Source: Prorocentrum cordatum
Taxonomy: Eukaryota; Sar; Dinophyceae; Prorocentrales; Prorocentraceae
NCBI GenBank assembly: GCA_963575745.1
Contig: CAUYUJ010012559.1
Location: 347,920 to 386,371 of the forward strand
Direction: 5' to 3'
Length of the DNA: 38,452 nt
In this document: piece by piece, positions 18,865 to 28,800 of the stretch
How the letters are laid out: each line of letters begins with the position of its first letter
How positions within the stretch are numbered: position 1 is the first letter of the stretch
Notes under the pieces: model-generated
The model's input: only the letters and a program-made list of their open reading frames with translations
Database searches by the model: none
Told to the model about the DNA's origin: nothing
Translations under genes and position numbers: made by a program

Positions 18865-19028
18865 CTGGTTGCGGGTCAGGTACGCTCGGGTGTTGCTGGG
18901 AGTGCCAGGCTCTCCAGGAAAGGCCCCCTCGGCCTCCAGAGGCACCCCACCGCAGGGGCCCAGAGGGCCCCGGGGGGCTACAGCACGGAGCGCAGAGCTG
19001 GGGGCGCGCCACTGGGCCAGGGGCACCC

Positions 19029-19277
19029 CTGTAGCAACCCCCGCCCTATGCCGATGGCGCGGCCGTAGCAGGGCGTGCCCGGGTGCGGGCCCCAGTAGTA
19101 CACGGTGATCGACGTGGGCACGGTGACCGGCGCGGCACCGGGCACGCCGCTGGCCTGCAGCGCGTCGGCGAGCTTCGCCTTCTCGGCGGAGGCCAGGCCG
19201 CCCACCGCCGCACGCAGCTCGGCCGCGGAGGCGGCCTCGACGCCCGCCTGCACACCCTTGGAGGCACCGCCTCCCAT
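19029..19277 (-). CDS. Glutathione S-transferase-like gene, exon 1, with predicted N-myristoylation site
   Basis: The start chosen is the ATG at 19277: MGGGASKG is a classic N-myristoylation signal, and the 65 upstream codons of the open frame are low-complexity. Residues 16-43 form an Ala-rich amphipathic helix. Residues 57-83 (SITVYYWGPHPGTPCYGRAI…LLQ) are the first strand and helix of the thioredoxin-like GST N-domain. Splicing CTACAG (end 19029) to GCGGGG (18864) keeps phase 0 and gives LLQ-AGVKHE, matching the usual GST helix. The intron is 164 bp; both sides carry CAGG, so the exact junction is ambiguous and the donor would be GG or otherwise non-canonical. A lipid anchor would place this GST at a membrane, which is unusual for the family. 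Confidence 0.75.
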
Positions 19278-19753
19278 CGCGGCCGCGCGCGGGAGCAGCC
19301 TGGCGGCGGCGCCCCTGGCAGACGCGGCGGCAGTTTCGACAGCAGCCGATGAGGCTGCCCCCCTCTTGTGGCAAGGAAGAGCTGCGGCGGAGCGGTCGGA
19401 GGAGACGGGCGGAGGAGGAGCACGCCGCCAGCCAGCGGGCCAAAGTTCTGCCGTCTCGCCTGCGGACCTCACCCTGCGAGGCTGGACGGAGAGAGGACGC
19501 GCATGAAGGCCTCCATCCTCCGCTTCCTCCCGCTGGATCTGGCAGAGCCCTGGTCTGCAGTGCCCCGGCTTCTTCGGCTACACGCAAGAGTGGCCCTAGG
19601 CAAGAGTGGCCGTTGGTGCGCGGCTTCAGGGGGGGCGCGGGGGACCCAAACCAAGGCGCGCAAACTACTGCTATCGCAGCACATTCACCGATCGGGGAAC
19701 CCCAATGGGCCCGCACCAAAGGCCACCCTGGCGAGGGTTCTAGGCGCCTCCTA
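19278..19753. other. 5' flank of the GST-like gene, nothing recognised
   Basis: GC-rich sequence upstream of the GST start. No promoter motif can be defended; dinoflagellate promoters lack a firm consensus, and no spliced-leader relic is seen here. A TAGGCAAGAGTGGCC near-repeat occurs near 19595-19612. Confidence 0.4.
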
Positions 19754-19961
19754 GATGGGGTCGGAGTAGATGGGGTCGGAGGATCGAGCCGCATCGCCGA
19801 TACATCGGCGATGCATCGGCGATGCACCAGCGATACATCGTCGACGTCGGCAGTGCATCGGCGACGTCGGCGTGAAGGAAATCGGGCTCCGCATCGAGCC
19901 GCATCGGGGATGTATCGTCGATGCCGCGCAATCCTCCGACCCCATTTACTCCGACCCCATC
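19754..19961. mobile_element. Fold-back element, GATGGGGTCGGAGTA ends
   Basis: GATGGGGTCGGAGTAGATGG…GGAGGATCGAGCCGCATCGCCGATACATC on the left mirrors the right end, which closes …ATCCTCCGACCCCATTTACTCCGACCCCATC. The arms are over 60 bp with few mismatches, and the element is 208 bp long. The interior repeats ATCGGCGATGCATC. It ends 10 bp before the next TIR element. Confidence 0.9.
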
Positions 19962-19970
19962 TGGGAGGCC

Positions 19971-20143
19971 TTCGGTCGGGCATGTGCTCCTACGTGTCCT
20001 CCAAAAGGCGGATTTTGAATGAAAAATTAGAAATACATACCCCAAAAATACCCAAAAACAAAATCATCAAAAATGGTCAAAAAAATCCCCATACTGTGTT
20101 CTGACTACTTTTGAATATTCCCCCTGTAGAGGGACAGGCCCGA
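19971..20143. mobile_element. TCGGGC-family TIR element, copy F
   Basis: TCGGGCATGTGCTCCTACGTG at the left and CCTGTAGAGGGACAGGCCCGA at the right. The core has long A runs (AAAAATGGTCAAAAAAAT). No matching 8-bp flanks are evident, perhaps because copy G abuts it. Confidence 0.82.
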
Positions 20144-20281
20144 CTTAATCCTGCATGCGGATTTGGGAAGAATATAAAACATCAAAATGATTTCAGCATT
20201 GCCGAAAAATAATCAGAATATCGTCCCCATACTACTTCTTACTATTTGTTGACAGCTCCTCCTGTAGAGGGACATGCCCGA
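20144..20281. mobile_element. TCGGGC-family element, copy G, left end missing or merged with copy F
   Basis: GCGGATTTGGGAAGAATATAA resembles the inner left part of copy C, and CTCCTGTAGAGGGACATGCCCGA is a complete right end. The TCGGGC left end is absent, so it is truncated or shares the end of copy F. Confidence 0.7.
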
Positions 20282-20671
20282 CTTTAGCCTCGAGGTTCAC
20301 TCCTACGTGTACAGCCGAAAATATTATCAAGAAAATCAGCACGCAAGAAACATGGGCCAACTTCCCAGAAACTTCTTAAGACAAACCTGGCCAAGTTATT
20401 GTGTCAACGCTGGAGGGGCGAACACGCTCAAGAAACTGAGCCAGCTCTCCGGCAAGTTGGTTAAGAAACGCCCAGCCTTTTGAGAGAAGGATTCTGCATC
20501 AAATGCCCGACTGTAACCGATCTGCGGCCCCAGAGCGCTCGGCGGCCTGCCGCGCGGCGGGGCCAAACACCCGGTCGAAGCCAAACGCCGGCGCGCCCGC
20601 GCTCCCGAGCGCCCGCACGGACCGCTCGCCCAGCTGCCACGACGCGTCGTCGGGGGGCGCCTCTGGTGCGC

Positions 20672-21004
20672 ACCTCCTCCTCCTCGTCCTCCTCCTCCTC
20701 CTCCTCCTCCTCCTCCTCGTCCGCCTCCTCGTCCTCCTCCTCTTCTTGTTCCTCCTCCTCCTCCTTTCCTCCTCTTCCTCCTCCTCCTCCTCCGCCTCCT
20801 TCTCCTTTCCTCCTATCCTCCTATCCTCCTATCCTCCTATCCTCCTATCCTCNNNNNNNNNNNNNNNNNNNNNNNNNNNNNNNNNNNNNNNNNNNNNNNN
20901 NNNNNNNNNNNNNNNNNNNNNNNNNNNNNNNNNNNNNNNNNNNNNNNNNNNNCCTGCTCCTCCTCCTCCTCCTCCTCCTCCTCCTCCTCCTCCTCCTCCT
21001 CCTT

Positions 21005-21077
<73 letters not shown>
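20672..21077. repeat. (TCC)n then (ATC)n microsatellite, with assembly gap
   Basis: CTC/CCT triplets to 20852, an N run, more CCT to about 21003, then pure ATC triplets right up to the retrotransposon LTR. The ATC tract resumes at 31518 on the far side of the element. Confidence 0.95.
20853..20952. other. Assembly gap of 100 N
   Basis: Exactly 100 N, the conventional size for a gap of unknown length. It lies inside TCC repeats 125 bp left of the retrotransposon, so the order of left flank and element rests on scaffolding. Confidence 0.99.
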
Positions 21078-21078
<1 letters not shown>

Positions 21079-21356
21079 GTCTCCCCACGATGTCAGCTCA
21101 GGATAAGATGCTGCCCTTTTCCTCGAGCCCGTCCGAGCAATGTTCCAAGGCCACCAGCGGAGGTCAGCCAGGATATCAGGGGGAAGGTGGGATAGATTGG
21201 AAGGTAACTGGGATTGACAGAGAGGGGCTGTGAGGGACGTACGGCTTGAGCCAAAATGGGTACGGACGTCGCACCCCTCTCTGTATGTTCAAGCACATAG
21301 GCAAACGACGGAGGACACAACTGCAAATCAATGAGCCGTTGGCGCTCATTCCCACA
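21078..21356 (-). repeat. 3' LTR of the copia element
   Basis: Identical to the LTR at 31239-31517, at a constant offset of 10161. It begins one base after an ATC triplet run. Confidence 0.96.
21245..21265 (-). promoter_or_regulatory. DinoSL-like sequence in the 3' LTR
   Basis: Same 21 bases as in the 5' LTR, in the same relative place and orientation. Confidence 0.8.
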
Positions 21357-21368
21357 GTCCCCCGAAAA
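21357..21368 (-). other. Possible polypurine tract
   Basis: Directly upstream of the 3' LTR the element strand reads TTTTCGGGGGAC. It is short for a polypurine tract but is in the right place. The 334 bases between the RNase H stop and the LTR hold no other feature I can support. Confidence 0.4.
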
Positions 21369-21690
21369 ATAATGGGCTTGAACAGAGGTGCAACATCCAA
21401 GACCCATCTGGCATTCTTCAAACGATTCCTGCTAGCAGTGCTGGCGCTGGTGAGCATTTTGGACACCGTCCTCGTGGCTAGGCAGAGTGGTTGGACTGAG
21501 CAAGGGTCCACACTCCTGCGTCCAATCGCATGCACTCTGGCCACCTGGTGTTCCCCGCGGGGGCAGTCACCGGCACTACGAGAACACTTGGACAGGAAAA
21601 ACTGCGCTCCAAAACTACGCGAAGAGAAACTCTTGCCACACCAATGCCTTGAAAAGGGAGGGGTGCAAGAGGCGAGACAGAGGGCAGAAA

Positions 21691-22833
21691 TCACTGCAGC
21701 TGTCGCCTGGACTCGGCTCTGGATCGGTTCTTGACCTGGGGGTCGTCCCTGCGATCTTTTAGGGAATCTTCTTCGGATCTGAGCCTAAGCATGCCCGACT
21801 TGAGCAGAGCGAGTTGGGCGGCATTCGTCTTGGCCAGATCGGCCTTGGTGAGGCAATCCACGGGCATGTGGGGATGTGGTACCCACCTGATCGCGCTCCC
21901 TATCCGATCCATGGTCTCCCTGACGACGGCTAGATCTATGGCGGCCCTCCTATCCGACTTGGTCCCCGACGTGAGTTTCGAGAGGGTGTCATAGATCCCC
22001 TTCGCATCTACGACGCTGACGTTGCCTGTCACCGGCTCTCCAAGCACGGTGCAGTCCTCCTTGAGAAGACTCACGAACGGGCCGAGGTTCTCCCGCCACC
22101 GTTCATGGACAACATTGCCGCGAGCGACGTCGAGCAGCAAAATCTGCAGCCACTCCGCCTCACCTAAGGCACTAGAGAGAGACAACGTCTCCCCAGCCAG
22201 GGTGGATGCCACCTGCCTGCGCATTTTCCCGGATCGCCATGCTATCGGGGTCACCCGGGCCCGGGACCCGTGAGCTAAAGAATTATCGGCGATGTAAATT
22301 TGCCAGGCCTCTTGAGGGTGCTGGGGGGCCCCCTTCTTATCCTCGGCCCCTATGCCTCCGCAGTCGCTGGCCGTGGCCAGCACGAAACCGTCTGGTCGAA
22401 ACCTCCAGACTATTATGGGAAGAGATGCGGTGGACCTTAGGTGGTCCACCATTTTGTTAGCGTCCAACAGGTCCTTGACCGAAGGGCTGTTGACCTTCGT
22501 AGCAAGAATCGAGGCCGTGCCCGCGGCCTCGGCGCGGGTCTCCCTGCCCACCCACTGCAGCTTATACACGAGCGACCGGAAGGCGGCCACCTCGCCGCCG
22601 ACCAGGGGGGCTTCGTGATTCCCCCTCCGACCTCGAGCAAGGGGGATCTTCTGAAGCTGTTCCAGAATGTATTCTTCCTGGTCCACCAGGACCCTGTCGC
22701 CGTCCAGACGCAGCCTCCTGCCTATGTACTCCACCCCGGCGGCATCAAGTCTTTTCATTTTCCCAAAAGTAAACCTCGTCTGGAACGGTTTCAAATAATT
22801 ATCTTCGCACCCTTCTCGGAACGCGATGGCCCA
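21691..22833 (-). CDS. Copia reverse transcriptase C-terminus and RNase H, frame-shifted from the polyprotein
   Basis: After GTG GAC GAT (VDD) the reading continues one base later as TGG GCC ATC, giving WAIAFREG, then TRFTFGKMKRL, YIGRRLRLDG and the usual copia thumb region (VDQEEYILEQL). RNase H follows: TASDCGGIG, IAWRSGK, STLAGETLSL, VVDAKGIYDTL and HPHMPVDCLTK, supplying the acidic residues expected of the family. About 380 codons to TGA at 21691. The frame is otherwise clean, so the shift is recent, a base-call error in the run of three A at 22833-22835, or true +1 frameshifting. Confidence 0.88.
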   Translation of the reverse strand, partial: WAIAFREGCEDNYLKPFQTRFTFGKMKRLDAAGVEYIGRRLRLDGDRVLVDQEEYILEQLQKIPLARGRRGNHEAPLVGGEVAAFRSLVYKLQWVGRETRAEAAGTASILATKVNSPSVKDLLDANKMVDHLRSTASLPIIVWRFRPDGFVLATASDCGGIGAEDKKGAPQHPQEAWQIYIADNSLAHGSRARVTPIAWRSGKMRRQVASTLAGETLSLSSALGEAEWLQILLLDVARGNVVHERWRENLGPFVSLLKEDCTVLGEPVTGNVSVVDAKGIYDTLSKLTSGTKSDRRAAIDLAVVRETMDRIGSAIRWVPHPHMPVDCLTKADLAKTNAAQLALLKSGMLRLRSEEDSLKDRRDDPQVKNRSRAESRRQLQ

Positions 22834-25800
22834 AATCGTCCACTTCAACGAGGACCTGGGCCTGGAGGGCCTCCTTGGCCCTTTCCACGAACCAACGCGG
22901 TTCGAGACGAGTCCGCTCAAAACCTCGCGACTTAAGGAAATTAGCGGTGGTCTTGTGAAACTCAAGAGGAGCGTCGTCGAGACCGTAAACCGGGGCGATC
23001 AGTTCAATGAGGGACCCCGATGGAACAGGGACCCCCTCGCATGGCTCGACGAAAACCCTCCCCCTGGCCCTCTTGAGTGGTTCTGACTGACAGAACGCGT
23101 TCTTAATATCTCCTATATAGATGCACATCTTGTACATGAGGGAAACCACCAAGAACAGCATCAAAGCCTCCATGCACGGAGTGGGGGCATAAACCTGAAG
23201 CTCGCTCGCATCCTCGTCCTGGTGACCCCTCACGCACCATCTAGATTTAGCCTTGGGGGGGGCGTGTGTCCCCTCTTGGGGTTTCCATCTCCTAACCATC
23301 CTACTGGAGACAATCCTAGTGGGAAAAAGGCGTCTCAATTCTTTGGCTTGCTCGGGGGGATGAACGATCACGGCACGAGTGCCTTCCGCGATGGCCTTCC
23401 ATTCGCTCTCGTCAGACTTATCGAACTGCTTCTTTTCTTCCCCCTTCAGGTCTTTGCACCTGACCTCGGCCCCTCGGTTCACAAGCAAAGAAAGGTCACA
23501 GCTTCCCCCCGGCCCCGGGATGATTTCGACGTCGGCGCTTCCATTGGAGTAACTGAACCAGTCTCCACTCCATCCCTCGTTCCAGACCTCCTCATCAAGA
23601 TGATTGCGGAAAGTGTCTTGATCAACTTCCTCGTCGCAAAAGGAGGCCCAAAGAGTCTCCGCCCGGGACCCCTGCCCCTCTGGAGACCTGGAGCGACGGT
23701 CTTCGGCGGAGCGTCTCTCCAGCTCATGCACCTGCTGCCGCACTCTGCCGGGAGTGGCACCGCCAAACCTTTCCCCGAGAGTGCGGGATCTCTGAATCCT
23801 GGAGCCCAGGTCCAACAGCTCTCGCCGAGCACTATCTTGCATCAGGCGATTGAGCCGACCAGGGTCCATTGGCTCCGCGCTGCGACGTTGACTGGCCGTG
23901 TCAGAAGCATCGAGCTTGGGAGCACTAACAGGCGGAGCAGAGGAGGAGGAGGGAGAGGCGGCAAAGGGAGGGTTGGCCGACGTTCCGGAACTACTCCCGC
24001 CCCCTCTTTCCCTTTTCTCTCCTTGGGGCAGTGGTTGCCTACGCCTACTGGTCTTGCCTGGACCGCCACCCCTGTCACTAACGCTCCTGGCGGCGGGCAA
24101 AACAGACCGGCTCTCTGGCCCACTGGAGCCCCTAGAAATGACAGCGGTGGATCCTCCTCCGCTAGACACCTGCCTGGATTGGCTGACGTCGGAGACTTCC
24201 GCCACTTCCTCCCCGGGAGCCCTGGTGGCATCGGAAGCCACGTCGAGCCGGTTCTCCTCTGGGATCGGTCGAAGAGCGTTTCCACCGGCTTCCGCGGCTG
24301 AATGCCCCCCCATGCTTTCTCCAGGACCCCCCGACAGTCCTGGCGGAGGAGGTGGAGGCTCTCCAAGCGCCCCTTCAGGTCCAGCACCTGGGTCTTGCTC
24401 AGCAGGTGGGGCTTCAACCGGCCCGGCCTCAGCGACCTGAGCATCGGGCCCCCAGGCCTCTGGTGGTGGGGGGCCTTCCGCGGCGACATTGGTCCCCGCC
24501 CGGTGATTACTCGTCTGGGCCTCTCTAAGCAGCATCTGAACTGAAACGTCAGAGAGAACCTCGGCACCCCGGGACTCCTCGGTCGTGGCGTGTCTAACTT
24601 GTTCGGTGGAACACTTCCATAATCGGGACCGCATAGCCACCCACACAGAGGTACCGCTGTGAAGAACGACCAGCCCAGGACCGACCCACCTATCCTTCTG
24701 CAGCGCAAAAGTCTTCTGGCCCCCTCTGGGGGCCCTCCTCCAGACGTAGACCCACTGACCAGGGCTGAAGTGCTTTTCTCGGTGCACCGAGGAGCGGACC
24801 GCGTCCGCGAGGCGCCGCCTACTGGAGCTCTCGAAGAGCTCTCTCCTGGCCAGGCGTCGGATGGCGTCCCGGCGGGCGTACTCTGCCGCCGCCGTGTCGC
24901 TATCCCAGGATCCAGGAGAGAGGTCTTCGGTCCCCACAAGTTGTAGGGGGTCGTCTCCAGTGAGGTCGTTCGGGATCCGGGGATTGATCCCGAAGACGAG
25001 CTGATATGGCGTGAACCCCCCCCTATGAAGATACCGATTCTTGGCCGAAACGACTTCGTGAACCAGAGTTTCGAGCTCGGCCGGCGTGGCGACGAGAACC
25101 CCCTCCGAAGCCTTCACGAGAATGTCTTTCACCCAGCCCCCATGTCTCTCGGCTCTACCGTTTTGCCACGGACTCTCAGAGTCCGTGACATGTTGAAAAA
25201 CCCCGAGGTGTTCTACTCCCCGCTCGAATTCTCCCTTGAACTCCGATCCCCCATCCGTGATGGCGAAGAGGGGGGCCCCGAAGGGTCGAATCCAACACCT
25301 CATGAGAGCCCTCCAGGCCCCCAGCGCCGTGCCATCATACATCTCAACGATCTGAAAGTTAGCGCCGTGACATATCACGTTGAGAAAGGCCAGCTGCTGA
25401 TCCTGAAAGGTGACAAAAAAGGTGTCCATAGCCACTATCTTATTGAACTCGAAAGTCCTGGGGACAGCAGCTGGTCGCGTGCTGTCTGGACGAGCGTGTG
25501 CGGCACAATCTCCGCACTGATATTCATCACGAACAAACTGCAGGACCTCTGGCTTGGCTTGAGCAGCTCTCAGGATTTTCACGAAAACCTCCTTATGGGG
25601 GTGACCCAGATTGACGTGAACCTTGTGGATCATTCTTCGAACCTTTGGGGTAATCTCGAGCCTAGAGGGAATCTGATTTTCTTCCTCGGCTTCCTCGGGA
25701 CCAGGCTCCTCCACGTTTTGTCCTTCCTCGGCCTCAGCCGGAAAACTCGCGGCCGTGTAGAGCTGTCTGTACTCCGACTGTCTGGCACGGGCGACCTGCT

Positions 25801-28800
25801 CTGATGTCGGAGGAGGGTAGGCTCCCTCGATGCTGGAACGGATAGCCTCGGCCAGAGCCTTACAGAACTTGGAAGGATAAACTCGGGCCGCGCTGGTCAT
25901 AGCTCCTCCTATCAACTGGGCGCGAGGATGGTCACCCCGGCATCGGGCGTCCTCGAAGCGCCGGAGAAAGACCTCGCAATTTGACATCAGTCTAATGGGG
26001 TTCTTCGAGAGCTCCCCCCCTTTGGCGATCGAAAGCCCGAAACGACACATGTCGACATCCGTGACACGCACCTCCGGGAGCTCCGAGATAAAGCGAACCA
26101 CATTAGTACACCAGGAACTAGCCGTGACGGGGTGCTCGAAAACGAACTTCCTGTGATTTTGATGCTGTTCCAGAGCCACTTCCATGGCGAAACCAAGAAG
26201 GACCAGAGCCTCGGCGTACTTTCGTCGCTGATGCTCTGAGACTTCTCGGTGGAGCTGGCCATTCTGGGCTATCGAAAACTGATCACAGGGGGGCTCAAGA
26301 ACCACCAACCACGGTTTTTCCTCTCGGATGCGGGTTCTAAGTTTGCGCCTGTGATCCTCCTTTCTGAAGTCCCATCCTCCCTCCTGATCAAAGCTGCCGA
26401 CACTCCTGATGCCAGCGTGCTCGGCGTGCTTGACGATTCTTGGAGGTGAGAACACCTCCGCAAAAGCTCGCCTCCTCAGCTGAGCCCTGAAACTCTTAAT
26501 CTTATTAGAGATCCCCGAATCAACATATATGCTTTTTCTCTCCCGTTTGTTAAGGAGAACTTCCCTGTCGTTTGAATTGAAATCGCCGAAGATGGTGTCG
26601 TCGAGCTCTCGGCATCTGAAACGGATCTTATCCTGGCTCTCTCCCAATTCGGTGACCTCAAAGAGCGAACATAGCTTCCCGAAGGACTCCCGGGACCCCG
26701 CTTCCATGGTGAAAACGTTTGGGTGATTGGGATCCCCTATCCTGGTACTGGTACTGGATGGTTCAGCCACCCTACTCACTTCCACTTGGCGTCGCTGCTG
26801 TCGTAGCGGTAGTCCTGCCACCCCGTCGGAGTCCAGCCCTCCTGGGCCAGCCTGCGCTTCTCCGCGTCCTTCTGGTGCTCCTGGGCCTCCCAGGCGCGCT
26901 CGTCCTCGGACCGCTGCCAAGCTGCGTCTGAGGCTTTCTGTGGGCGACCAGGACGCTCCTGTGGCTGCGGATTCTCCTGCTGCCAGGCGGTCGCCGTGGG
27001 ATGTCCCGCCGGCGTGGCTGGCGCCGGCTCCTGTGATGGCTGAACAGAGGGAAATGTGGCTATGCTGCTGATGGTGGACGAAGACACCAGCTGACCATCC
27101 CTGTCGCGGATACCCTTCGGGTTGGCGGTGTCCTTCTTCAGCAGACTCCTCTGCGATGCCGCATACCCCTTTGGAGGCGGCCACGCAACCGACGAGCTCG
27201 CCGCTCCCGCTGCTTGCGGTGGAGGCAGACCGTACGACGGGTAGGCGGGAGTCACAGGCGCTGCCCCGACGATTCCCCACTCCTGGAGGCCCGCGACCTG
27301 GGGGGCCATGCCGATCCCGATCGTCTGCCTGACCTGCGCCGGTGGCGTGGCAATCGACATCTGAGGCACGCCGGGAGGAACTCCTGCTGGCTGATGCAGA
27401 CCTGGAGGCCCCTGGCCACCGGCCTCGCCCATCTGGCCCTTCACCGCTGCTGCCCCGCCGTGTCCTGGCCCTCGCGCCAGAGCGCCCGCCAATGGGACTG
27501 GCTGCGGGCTGAGCTGGTGCGCCTGAGTGGACTGCGGCAGCACCTGCTGCGGGGGAAACTCGGGCTGCTGCTTCAGCGGCGTCCCTGGCTGCGAGTTCGC
27601 CTGGAGCTGCGACTGCATCGTGGCCAAAGCGTTCATCTGCCCTGAGATGGTGCTCTGCAGGCCCGCAATCACGCGGTCCTGCGCCTCCTGCTTGGCCGCG
27701 AGGTTCTTGAGGATCTGGAGCGTCTCCCCGGAGTTGCTGGCATCGTCCGAGCTCGCCGCTCCCTCGATCATGGAACGCTTGGCGGGTGCCTGACTCGAGT
27801 CCTTGCGCCTCTGAGCCCTCACCTGGCGAGCCTGCTCCTCTACGTCCTCCATCACGACGTCCGGCTGCTCCTCCTCGCGACGCCGGTAGACCTCCTCCGC
27901 CGCCCGACGGTCGCGAGCCGCCGGCCAGGGAGGGAGAGTGCCGGCTGGCGTGACTCCGCCCTGAAACGACCCTGGCGGCGGAGCCGGTGTGTTGACCAGG
28001 GCCTGCCAGTCCTGCGAAGGGGGCCCGTACTGGGCGAAACCCTTGCCGCACAAGGTGCACGCGGCCGTCGTGCGCTTGCAGACGCACGAAACGTCGACCT
28101 TCGGCTTTCCCTTCTCGGGCTTGACCTCGCGGTAGGCGACCCGCATAGTGCATGATGAACAGACCCACCACTGTCCATGTCCATTGCACCCGTACTCGAC
28201 GCTGGTGGGCAAATGTCGACACGTGTAGAACGCGTCTGGGATCACCCGCAGACGCCTGATCAGGTTCGTGGGCCAGAACCTCTTGTCGAGCATCATGCGC
28301 CCAAACTCGTCGGCGAGCTTGTTGAGCCAGAACACGATGCTGCCTACGATGGCCGCCCACCCCTTCTCCTTGCGGTTCAGGCTGGACGGGACTTGCGCCC
28401 CGGTGACCGCGTACGTCCACGTGGAGCTCGGGCCCATCAGGTGGTCGACCAAAGTCAGCGGCCGCTGAGCTCGACGCTGAGCCTCGGTCTGCTGCTTCTT
28501 CTTCCTCTCCGGCGGCTGGCCGGCATTGACACTGCCGACTGGGGGGCCACTGGGCATCTCTGAATCGCGAAGGACTTCGTGGCTGTAGTCCTTGCTGCGA
28601 GCGGAATTCGCTCCTCTCTGAAGCTCGAAAGCTCGAGCCGAACCGCTGTAGCAAAATACACACTGTGATGAATGTGACCACCCACATGTGGATGAGATTC
28701 TTCCGGGGGAGGGTCCCGCTCACCATCGCTCCGAAGGCGTCGTCGCGATATCTCCCCTGGCGTCGTCTCGTCCCTGAGTGTCTGGATCCCTTAGCTGATG

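Noticed and set aside
21176-21694. 172-codon frame between RNase H and the 3' LTR as an env-like gene
   Set aside because: It runs into the LTR, lacks a signal peptide or membrane segment, and has no protein-like composition beyond short patches.
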